From Lepisosteus oculatus (taxonomy: Eukaryota > Chordata > Actinopteri > Semionotiformes > Lepisosteidae), in assembly GCF_040954835.1 (NCBI RefSeq), contig NC_090716.1, forward strand, positions 8,944,775 to 9,008,774: DNA of 64,000 nt, written 5' to 3'. The translations under genes and the position numbers were made by a program. Below are positions 1 to 9,966 of the stretch, in pieces. How positions within the stretch are numbered: the first letter of the stretch is position 1; each line of letters begins with the position of its first letter. The notes under the pieces were generated by a model. The model made no database searches. It had not been told where the DNA came from and saw nothing but the letters and a program-made list of their open reading frames with translations.

Positions 1-1047
1 CTTTACAGTTTGGTTTACTGTGCTTTTTCATTTGAAATCATATTCTTGAGGAAGTGTAGAACAATAATAGTTTCAAAACTAATTTTCTAGAGACAAATGT
101 CTCAAGTAAGCAATTTCCTGTGTATGTGGGTTGACCTAGTGGCCAAAAAATAGCTACTGTACCAATAACTGCTTGCTACCATCATCTCTGGGAAAAGGCT
201 GCGTCAGGAAGAAAACTTCTCTTTCAGATACACTGACTGCAGCAAGATTACAACAACTGCCCCTGGCTAGCAAAAATTAACCACTTATGCCATCATTAAA
301 GGATCTGATTTTGCTAATGGGCATGAAATGGCAAAACAGTCTTAAATCACTGTGGGAGTTTAATGTCTCAAAGAAGAGTGAGGGCATATGAGGTAAGCTA
401 ATTTGGATGGCCTCAGAATTAGTTTAGTGCATGATTACTGTATGTTGCTGATTTATTTCCAACTTACCCTCAGCTTCTGTTTATTATTTAATTGTATTTA
501 AACCCAGCAAAAGATATCATCAAAGTCATCTGACATAGAAACGTATTTATTTCATTCACTAGCATAAACTCCATTAAACTGCACCTTAGCAAATACAGAT
601 AAAATAGGTTATGTTCCCATCTATAAACAACCTAATATCCACACTGCCCACACAGTAAACTAGAAATGACACTATCATAAGCTTGGGAAAATGCAGTACG
701 TTAGGTTAAACGAGAAATAGTTTTAAAAAAACTAAAAATTTTTTCAGCTTTACAAGGATGAGTCATTATCCATGAACACACGATACAGTCATTTGGTTGA
801 CCTGGTTTATAATTACAGTTCAATTACAGAAATCTGTTTGGAAACAAAGTCAGTGGGCATCTTAATCACTGGTGATGTGCACTTTTAAACCATATATGGT
901 CTATGAAAATGCAAAACCTATTTTAGGTTTACCTTAAAAAAAAAAGCTGTGTGTCACATTCTGTTTAACAATGTTGGCACTAAAACAGTAAGTATTTTAG
1001 AAACCTTGAATACACATCACTTGCAGACCACATTTCCCATTACTTAC
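1..1047. other. Intron of the TBC gene, no recognisable exon
   Basis: AT-rich sequence. I looked on the minus strand for the remaining TBC helices (expected tryptophan-rich motif) and found none, so the 3' exons lie beyond the left edge. Confidence 0.6.
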
Positions 1048-1117
1048 AATATGCTGCGAAAGCTGTGGCATTCTGTGCTTCAGGAGCTGTTGGAAAACCT
1101 TTGCATTGTGCTGGATT
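1048..1117 (-). CDS. TBC gene coding exon 7
   Basis: Acceptor TTTTCAG, donor GTAAGT; 70 bases. It encodes IQHNAKVFQQLLKHRMPQL, which fits the stretch of TBC domains that follows the LFD...L motif. The phase fits exon 6. Confidence 0.82.
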
Positions 1118-4100
1118 CTGAAAAGCAAAAGGACCAAAGAACACTTGTGAGTAAAATATGTCAGATTGAACTTTTATAAAAGACAAAAATTATGAAAAAG
1201 GTACGGTATGAAGCCTTATTCACCTGAACATCAGGAAAACCTGGATATGTCCTTATCAGTCAGTGACAGCAACCCTAAAGCTCAACTCAGTTTATATTCT
1301 TCTCTTTGTTCTGTATAAACACTTTAAATGTAAAAAACTGTAACTCGAAATTATTCTATTTCTACAATTTAGATACCAGGCCATTCCTAAGTGACATTGA
1401 AGAATAAAAATTGTGTCAGAATATTCCACTGATCCTTATTGCATATTAACATTTAACTATGATTTCATGCATGAAACATCCTTCTTCAGCTTCAGCAAAG
1501 CTGCAGCCAGCAGACATAAAACTACTTGCAGATTAATTGCAAAAACAGGACAGAAACAAGGTGAATTCTTACTTGTGTAAAGAATGGTCAAACAGCCCTG
1601 ATAAGTATTTAGGTCTCTCTAATAAAATCACAAGGGCCCAAAACGCCTCCTCTTCAGACAAGTGCATCAGGAGTACAGCTGCAAGGTATGACATACCTGC
1701 CAATAAAGGAGAAACAATGACGCCAGGGTGGATAAGGCATAACCTTAAAAACAATGATTCAGATTCCACTGAACTGAGAATTCTTCTCAGGAAGGAAACT
1801 TTGCTGCCTATCGTCCCACCAGTGTGCAGTACAAGTCACTTTGGATTGGGCCAGATAGGTTTTCCCTATTGTATAATTCACATGGATAACTTATACAGAT
1901 CCATGAGAAAAAATGCATTAAAACAGATGACCAATGTTTTCATTCCAGGTCTTAAGAACATGGGTAATTCAGTAATGACTCACAAGTGCTGTAGGACTAG
2001 TATCTCAAAGCCTTCATTTCAATTGCATTAAATATGTATTTTGAAAAAGTTTTGCACTTTAACTAAAGATGAACAATTCTCCATTTTCCTTCATCTCTTC
2101 CTGGATGTACAATACTACTTGGCTGAACAATCAGCTCAGCAGCTCGTGCATTGTGCACTGCTGCCCACTGCTGGCGAGACCATAAAAGTCATTTAAAAAG
2201 TGACCATGTGAACTGTCACATAATCCAAACTGAATAATAGACTTTATCCCAGGTCTTTGCAGCATTATATATCCTCAACAAAATCAGTTCCAATAGAATA
2301 TGTTCAAAACTAAAGAGAAAGGCACACCAAAGTATAAATGCTCATGAGCATGGCAACTGTACAATAGCCAAGCAGCATACAAATACTCACAGTAAAAACA
2401 TACCAAAATAATCCAGTTAAAATCACATAAAATCAGTTCATTCAAGAAACCTCTATCATACACTGATGAAACAAAACTGCAGAAAAGTCAAAGTCAACAA
2501 TCAACATGTTTTATGCAGGTAATGAAGACCTGACATGGAACAAAGTAAACAAAATATTTTCAGTTTCAGCACATTATTTCATAATTTCAAATTAAATTGA
2601 TAAAGGAGATGGAATAAAAGCCAGAACAAATTGAAGCAAAAAGAACAAAAAAAACAGTACTACGTAAAAACATTAGGTTAAAAACAAAAATCATGAGTAG
2701 CAAATGATACAAAAGAATCTTCCTTATATTAAAAGTGCTACATTCACTTTCCATGTAGAAGAACTAACATTTTATTTTTCCAAAAATAATATTTTCATTG
2801 ATAGAGGTTGTGTATGTATTGGAAGTCTTGCAACTTGGGGTTGAATAAATACCTGTGGAGTGCAGAATAATTATTGCGGACTTTGAAAATAATAAAGTGA
2901 AGAAGTTATATTTAATCAATTATAAAGCAAAATTGTGACTGTGGTCATTTTTCTCAGTTTTAGGGTATAAGACAGGAATAACTCGCAGTGGTGAGTTTTA
3001 GTCCAACTACCCAACAAGAAATTACATATTAAGAGAATTAAGTTTAACAGAACTCTATTTTTAGTCTGAGGCAGTTTTGTTAACGAATTCCTTTCATAAA
3101 ACTGCAACTGTATAACTGAAAACACACTGACATATTGTGAGTTTCAACTTCTCTTTATTACGTTATTGCAATAAACGTATGAATTTCTGTGATACAAATC
3201 CCAGAAATATCAATGAACTGAAACAGTTTTGTAAGGAGGAATGGTCTAAAATTCCTCCTAACCGTTGTGCAAGTCTCACCAGCAGCCACAGGAAACATTT
3301 GGTGGAGGTTACTGCTACTAAAGGAGGTTCTACCAGTTACTAAATTCACGGGCTCACATACTTTTTCCAACCTAGACTGTGAATGTTTAAACGATGTCTT
3401 CAGTACTGACAAGAAGTACAATTGTTTGTGTGTTATTAGTTTAAACAGATTGTGTTTTTCTATTGTTGTGACTAAGTTGAAAATCAGACCACATTTTTAT
3501 GAGTCATTAATGCAGAAATCCAGGTAATTCCAAAGGGTTGACAAACGTTTTCTTGTAACTGTATGCCTCTGGCAGCCCAACCTAAGAGATGAGTGGGGAA
3601 AAGATGCCAGTTGGCAATATTCATCATTGATTAAATATGCCTGATTCATATTTTTCCTCTCTCAGAGTAACATTTATAGTCAGTAGCTTAATATGCTTGC
3701 CTTTCAACCCTTACATGTCTGAATGTGTAGAGGTCACATTAATCACATTTAAGAACCTTGAGAGGCAAATACAAAATTACCATCAGCAGGAAACTAGAAT
3801 AAGGCAACTGGTAATTCAAAAGCTTGCCATCCAGAAAACAATTGCCAGTAATTTAATAGAAAAAAATACAATATTGCTTTAGTGCTCAGGTAAAAAGCAG
3901 TGTATTAAGAGCAATTGACTGGGTCATCATGTGCTTCTTGGTAATTCTAAAAAGTGTAGCTGTGGGATAAAGTGAATGTAAGGTAGAATAACATCACAAT
4001 ACAAAAAGTAAAATGAAAAGCCCTAAATCAATCCTAAAGTCAATTTAATCAGAGTCTGAAGTAAAAAAAAAAGACAAACCTGACTGCAGTCCAAGTCTCA

Positions 4101-6245
4101 AGTCAAAAATCTACAACATGTTTTTCAAGCACATGGAATTAATCAGAAAAATGAAACCTAATTACCATGTATAAACTTCTTTATCTGTGTGTGAAGCAGC
4201 TAGGATACGTTCCAAAACCATATCAGTCATCCGCCACACACCCACCTTGGCTGTATCCTATCTGGGGATTATACTTTGCGTACGCGATGAGGACACGAAA
4301 GAGCTTGGCTTGCCCTTCAATAGCTTCTGGGGTGTCACCCATTAATGAGCGATGAGTAGGAAAAGATCTCTCTGCAAACAGAAGGAATTCCTGAGTCACA
4401 TTTCCTTCCTAATAGGTTACAACAGACCTGTTCTCCACCCTCGGTCTAAAAAAAAAAAAAAAAAACCTATAGATTGCTTTAGTCAAGGTGTAAAAGGCGA
4501 GTTTAAAGCATGCTTTCAAGAATAATGGAAAGAAAGTATTTAAATAGCAGTAAAGGGGTGAAAATAATTCAACAACGATATGGGTTACTGATAAAAAAAT
4601 AACCAAAAAGATTTGACTCACGTACAGTATTCTTATGATCTAAAAATAATGTCTAATTGAAGGGACCATTTCCTCTTGCTAATCTGTCTAATAATGGCAG
4701 ACAAACCTAGCTTTTCACCTAATAAGTATTATAACTAAAAGGGGAGAACCAAGAAAATAATTTTAAAAAAATCTTGATACCATATTTCCAGAATTATCAG
4801 TGGTGTGAATCTGTTATTCCAATTCTTTGATTTCCAAAGAGGATGAGGCTAAAAGAAACACATGCCTAAAATTTGAATTAAGATGCATCTAAGAAAGGCT
4901 TTCCTAGAAAATAGCTAGCAGGTTATACACCAGATTAATTACAAAGCTATTAAACATTGTACTCTCATATTACAACAGATTAAGATTATTTTTCCTTTTG
5001 AATGTAGGCTTTGTTTAGGATTTCAAATTAATACTCACGGAGGTCAAGAGCCACTTGTCTGAAGATGACAACATCACTGTTGGTGAACTCGCAACTGGGA
5101 TTAGGACCATCTTCTGTGCATCTCATTTCATTCTCCGTTTCACTCAAAATGGTGATTGCAGAACGGATACTATACTCCGTCACACCAAGGTCAACGAGAG
5201 GCCTTCGAATTTCTTTGAGACAGTTCTAAAGAAAAATGCAGAAATTATTGTTAAAATTGTGTAGCAGATGTCTTTCATGAATTCTCTGGATTCTATGCAA
5301 CTGATTATAAAAACTGACAAACAGAAACCCCTTTGTTACCTCTGACAATTTGGCATTATAGTGGTGTACAGTTCATTATGAGTTTAAGTTACCTGATAAT
5401 GAAGTTCACTCATCATGTTTTAGCATTGAAAGAATGATAGGTTGTTAAAATGTCAAAGATATGGTTCCAGGTGTTACAGACACCACTTTTTGGTGCCAGT
5501 TAATATGAATCAGTGCAAAAAAAAAAACCTTTTACTCAAACTCAATGCATAAAAATAATTTATGATCTGAAAGAATACTGAATTGGATTATCCTAGTTTC
5601 AAGTGCACACTTATGTGAAAATGCAATGGGTATCTTTAAACCTAATGCCTTCAGATCTCAGACTTCAACTATGGTTTGACCTAGTAATTGTTTGGATAGA
5701 TCACCTCAAGGAAGTAGGCAGGGATTACTGGGAAGCTAAGCAGAGTAATTTATAGTTGTAGCTAATGTGTCATCATATTACCTGGAGAGGCAGGCAGGCA
5801 AAAAAACTTGTAAAGAAAAATTAATCTCAATCTCTACTACAATTCAGAAAAATTAAAAAGAGAGAGAGAATGTCATCCACTCTTGCTAAACAAGATTCCA
5901 ATTGCCCCTCAGCACTGGTAATCAAGCAAACTGTGGAGTACCTTTGTTAACAAATTCTGCATGTTCACTGAACTAAAGAAATAGGCCAAATAATAAAAAA
6001 AGTGTAATAAAAAAAATCCCAGGAAAATGTGAAAACTGCAAAAGGCACAGTACCTGATAATTGAAAGGACTGCCACCTTTCACTGACTCAACATCCAGAA
6101 GAGACTTCCATGCACGCCCGCGTAACTCAGGTGGAAGCCCTATTTTAATAAATTGCTCAATCTGAAATAAACACCCAAAGCACAATATCAGATTTTATGT
6201 ACATATATGCAAAAAATACAAAAATAAAAACTCAATAAAAGAGCT

Positions 6246-6290
<45 letters not shown>

Positions 6291-7534
6291 TTTTTAAACT
6301 ATTCTGCTATTTACCAAAAAAAACACATTACAACTTTGAGTATGCCACTGGGGATAATTAAAAATGGAATTTTAATTTCACATTGCAGCCTTCCATTTAA
6401 CTTACAACATGTTTCAGTAAAAACGGAATTATCCTGGTTAACATACATTTCTGTACATGGCAAAAGAGATGGGAATTCTGGAGAAATATTAAATAAAGGC
6501 AGTGGTCCCAGAAGACATCTCAGAATACGGGATGAGCAAGCACCTGCGAGCCTCACTGCACATCTGACTTACAGTAGGTCTGTACTTTCAACAGCTCTAT
6601 GTGCTGTCAGTCAAGACCAGATCCTTCTCTGTGATCATAGAGTTTAACTTTACAGCACCAAGCTACCTGGTTCTTGCAGATGAAACTCGAACCATTCCAG
6701 TAGCTGAGCAAATGACACAATTCCTTCACCTTCACAGCATTTGGTCTGGGGTAGCTATTAAAATGGAATGAACAAAGTTAAACACCAAGCGATGAAAAAG
6801 CAATGCATAAGCAATGAAAATGTAAAATGAGGAATTTGTAAGGAGGCAAAAACATTATATATGTTAAACCGACCAGGAAACTATTGACCTTGTGGTGATT
6901 TCTATGTATTACCTAACAGTATTTTAATACTCCACTCAAAAGAATGCAATTTTACATATATATATACACATTTACCTATTCTCAACCCAGTCAAACTCTC
7001 GGGAATATTACTTTTAACATGAACTGCGGCGTCTCTCTTCCAAGAAGGTAATTCAAAATATTTCGTATTATTAAGGGGGGGCTGACTTAGTATTTATAAT
7101 TTTTTATACCAAGCCATTAACAGAAGATTAAGAAACACGTGGGGCTATTATAAATAGTAAGGGCATGCTGTCATTAAAACATTCAAAATGACGCATTATA
7201 ACTATAGCAGTTTGCTGTAAAAAATGTCCCCGTGATGTCTCTCGTTTCTCTTTTAGCAATGGCAAATTGTTTTACTTTAGCGACACGTTTCCCATAAATA
7301 TTTTGAAGATAATGGATACACTGTGTGTGGTATAAAAATCACCACCCTTAAACTAGACTTGTGCAGTTGCACTAGCAAGATAAAGTAGTCTGAGCATTAC
7401 CTGTATTCGTGACATCTGCCTGGCGATATTTTCACATCTTTTCTACCTAACACAGCGAAACCAAATTCGTCAAACCCCAAAACCACATTACGCCTTCGTG
7501 GCGACTTTCCGTGACTGCTCTTTCTCCGCGACAT
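1048..7534 (-). CDS. TBC-domain Rab GTPase-activating protein (5' seven coding exons, gene continues off the left edge)
   Basis: Coding exons in gene order: 7534-7401, 6754-6667, 6161-6054, 5225-5039, 4371-4246, 1696-1573, 1117-1048. All junctions are GT-AG and the phases match, giving 279 residues. TBC domains stimulate GTP hydrolysis on Rab proteins, which control membrane traffic. Seen: motif A around residues 84-95 (LRGRAW), motif B with the arginine finger at about R174 (LDLQRSFPTH), motif C with the glutamine finger at about Q214 (GYSQGM), then MSYLAAVLLM and EEEAFWALV. A basic N-terminus (MSRRKSSHGKSPRRR) precedes the domain. Both catalytic fingers are present, so it should be active. 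The remaining TBC helices are not in positions 1-1047 and must lie further left. I cannot place the subfamily: it is shorter at the N-terminus than TBC1D2 or EVI5, and GRTP1-like or USP6NL-like are possible. The start is the first ATG of the only open exon, just downstream of CCAAT boxes. Confidence 0.88.
1573..1696 (-). CDS. TBC gene coding exon 6
   Basis: Acceptor TTGGCAG, donor GTAAGA; 124 bases. It encodes GMSYLAAVLLM and EEEAFWALVILLE, the helix pair after the glutamine finger. Confidence 0.92.
1697..4245. other. TBC gene intron 5, with a Tc1 fragment
   Basis: About 2.5 kb of AT-rich intron. The only recognised content is the Tc1-like transposon 3' piece at about 3185-3563. Confidence 0.6.
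3185..3563 (+). mobile_element. Tc1/mariner-like transposon, 3' fragment
   Basis: On the plus strand, ELKQFCKEEWSKIPP followed by ...KGGSTSY and a stop is the usual C-terminal end of Tc1-family transposases. After it comes an AT-rich region ending near AACTGTA, as at a Tc1 inverted-repeat end. The catalytic DDE part and the left end are missing, so this is a dead fragment inserted in an intron. Confidence 0.7.
4246..4371 (-). CDS. TBC gene coding exon 5 (arginine and glutamine fingers)
   Basis: Acceptor TTTGCAG, donor GTGGGT; 126 bases. It begins inside the Q codon before RSFPTH and ends in GYSQG, so it holds both catalytic fingers. Confidence 0.92.
5039..5225 (-). CDS. TBC gene coding exon 4
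   Basis: Acceptor TTTAG, donor GTGAGT; 187 bases. It encodes an acidic, cysteine-containing insert and ends at FRQVALDL, just before the arginine finger. Confidence 0.88.
6054..6161 (-). CDS. TBC gene coding exon 3
   Basis: Acceptor TTTCAG, donor GTACTG; 108 bases, 36 whole codons. It carries the TBC entry motif IKIGLPPELRGRAWKSLL. Confidence 0.92.
6247..6291. repeat. (TAA)n microsatellite
   Basis: About 15 uninterrupted TAA units in the intron between TBC exons 2 and 3. Confidence 0.95.
6667..6754 (-). CDS. TBC gene coding exon 2
   Basis: Acceptor TAATAG before 6754, donor GTAGCT after 6667; 88 bases. It encodes YPRPNAVKVKELCHLLSYW and following residues, a linker before the TBC domain. 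It is too short to stand out as an ORF; it was found by matching splice phase. Confidence 0.85.
7401..7534 (-). CDS. TBC gene coding exon 1
   Basis: ATG at 7534-7532 and donor GTAATG after 7401; 134 bases, 44 codons plus 2. It encodes the basic N-terminus, then FDEFGFAVLGRK. Open reading continues upstream of the ATG, but that stretch has no further similarity and includes promoter CCAAT boxes. Confidence 0.85.
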
Positions 7535-7619
7535 GATAGCAAAAAAAAAAAAGTGGTTTCTCAAAATCAAAGAAGGCAGTAACAAAACAACAAGTAACAA
7601 CTGTAAACTGTAACTCTGT

Positions 7620-7714
7620 TTCAAATCAGACGCCGCTTCCCAGTTTCCGATCCGCCCCTTAACTGACAAACACGTAGACCAATGGGAAGTCAGAGCTGAA
7701 ACTCTGAAACCAAT
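7620..7714 (-). promoter_or_regulatory. TBC gene promoter: two CCAAT boxes and a CHR-like site
   Basis: CCAAT occurs at 7679-7683 and 7710-7714, 31 bp apart. On the gene strand, TTTGAA (CHR consensus) lies at 7625-7620, with GCGGC just upstream. No TATA box is visible. The start codon is about 90 bp downstream of the CHR-like site. Function is inferred. Confidence 0.5.
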
Positions 7715-7760
7715 CAACTACAACTAAAAGCGTTGCTTCGCTAATGAGTTTGATTTCTAT

Positions 7761-9560
7761 TTAAACCATAATGCGCAGCAGGTGCAAGCATTTAATCTAC
7801 TTTAAATCTACTTTGAGTGGAAACTGAGACCTTGCTTGACCTTTGCAAGTTTCTTTCTAAGAAAGTTGGAGGTCTTAAATTACCGATGAAATGTTATAGC
7901 TAAAAGGCAACCTCAAACGTGTTTACGAGCAATTGTAGGAGTCCAAATAATCCTATTATTAGGTTCAGTTAGCGGTTCGATTATATAATTGACAGCATGA
8001 AACCAAAGCCAGCAGCAATAGGACCCCTCCCCCAGCCCAGAACAATTACTTTTCCATAAGGGGATCCTGGGATGAGAAATGAAGAAGAATCAATGGCTCA
8101 CATCAAGGAGCCCAGCTATAAAAACCGATGGACCAACAAAACTATGATCGAAGACCAGGGCCAATACATTCCTAATCAGATCTCCGCTTGCAGCCCATAT
8201 CAGTTTCTCATCAGCGGTGGCCAGGCTGAGTGGCACAAGGACACGCTTCTGAGAGAATGGCGCGGGCTTCTGTGGAAATCTGCTTGAAAGAGGCAAACCC
8301 ACCATACAGGAAACTGCAGTGGATAAAGACACGGACGATTTCTGCTGTTCTTTCCACCCGAGTCATTAACTGCCTAATTCAACTCTTTATTGATTTAATT
8401 GGACACGTTGAAGACTTCCCTTGTTGTTCAGAAGCTGGAGATGTAAAGTACCTATAAACCTTGTTGGCCAGCTGCCTTTGAGGACCGCAGATGGACACCT
8501 CTGGTGTGAAGACTGATTAAGAAGATCTCTCTTACAGCTCCCAAAGGAAATGGCAGTATACTGTGTAGGAGACGCACATAAGACGAGGGGTTTTCATTTT
8601 ATTACTATAATAAAGCATGAGGTCACAGGGCGCAGCTTTGGGCTAGTTTACCAGTGTAAGAAAATAGTTATATAGTAAAGACAGATGACATGTCGTTGAA
8701 GTAACGATATCATCCATCTTCAGCGTCACAGACGTTTATCATAGTCGTTTAAAAGGTGTGCTCTACATCACCGTAATTCTGACTCTAAACACAAAACAGA
8801 TAAGGTTTTTTTTTTCAATATGTGTATTAAAAAGAACATCAACGGATTTGAAATAGGTGTGGTGGTTCAGTCTTCACTAAATAAAATTGATTTTTCCACA
8901 ATTGGTATACAATTATTTCGGAAGATGATTTCAGACTGAACTGACAAATTAAGGCTGTAATTCGGGAGAGAGTGCGTATGTGTAGTTATGCCTTCTAAAA
9001 TGCATTTATATTGGAGGTAAAATATGAGTAAAATTCAAAAGAGGCATAGTTTTGATGTAATTTTTTTGTAATGGATATTATTATATTTTACTTAATCGTG
9101 GCAACACTACTCTTGAGTCAGAGTGACCATGTATATAAAAAAACTCCAACAGGTGGCGCATTTTGCTTTTGGTTTCAGCGCCGTCCATGATCTGAATCCC
9201 ATTCTTTAGTTTACGATGTCCATTTCCTGTTACAATCATATCTTGTGCTGGGTATCCTTTAACCTGGTGTGTGTGCTTGGCAACTATAATGTAAGAAACT
9301 ATATTGTAAAAGACATCAATATACAATGTCTTGATGCAGAAGACATCAACGCATATAAAAAAAAAAGCCTTCTTTGAAGACAGATGCCTTGGGTGCTGTA
9401 TTTTGCGAACACTGCGCGTAATTTGTAAGGCACGATGCGCCACACCGAGCTGTCAACTACGCTGCTCAGACTCTCTCTTCTTGAAATTCACACGGGTCAG
9501 TGAAATGGGTGGGTTTAAAGATCAAAGTCTACTTCTTGGCTCCAACGGTGTGAAGCTGTG
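7761..9560. other. Intergenic region between divergent TBC and BMAL1 promoters
   Basis: About 1.8 kb with no convincing gene. Short open frames here have no recognisable motif. Any regulatory sites could serve both neighbours. Confidence 0.5.
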
Positions 9561-9916
9561 ACTACAGCCAAGGCAACCATCCGACTCAAGCCGTGCAACT
9601 TTATGGCCGCACAGGGCGCCTGAGTAATCGGGTGCCACGGTCGCGCACGGCTCCGAAGTCGTGGATACATTTCCTCCTTCAGCGCTCGGTGATTCACCAT
9701 TTTTCCAAGTCGGCGGCAGGCTTCCTTCCTCCTTCGCTTTCCTAAGCCTCCTCCTATTGGCCGTGTCTCTCCGAGATTGCGCGCCCGTGGCGTGGAGCGC
9801 AACGCGAAATGCTCCTTTGTTTTATCCGGCCCTGCGAGATTGGCCAGGCGCTGCCCCAGCCCGGCGCGATTGGCTGCGAGGACTATGCAGGCCGCTCCAA
9901 AGACATAATTGGTTGA

Positions 9917-9927
9917 AAAGTAGGTTA
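9917..9927 (+). promoter_or_regulatory. RORE 1 (ROR/REV-ERB element) of BMAL1
   Basis: AAAGTAGGTTA, an A/T-rich half followed by the GGTYA core. The bases after it (GTGGTGCGAC) match my memory of the mouse Bmal1 promoter. RORs activate and REV-ERBs repress BMAL1 through this site, closing the second clock loop. Confidence 0.85.
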
Positions 9928-9955
9928 GTGGTGCGACGACAGTTACAGAAGGGAG

Positions 9956-9966
9956 AAAGTAGGTCA
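9956..9966 (+). promoter_or_regulatory. RORE 2 (ROR/REV-ERB element) of BMAL1
   Basis: AAAGTAGGTCA, a perfect RORE, 39 bp downstream of RORE 1 and in the same orientation. Paired ROREs are the known architecture of mammalian Bmal1. Confidence 0.88.

Noticed and set aside
1537-2031. 164-codon plus-strand open frame
   Set aside because: It overlaps TBC exon 6 on the opposite strand; no recognisable motif in it.
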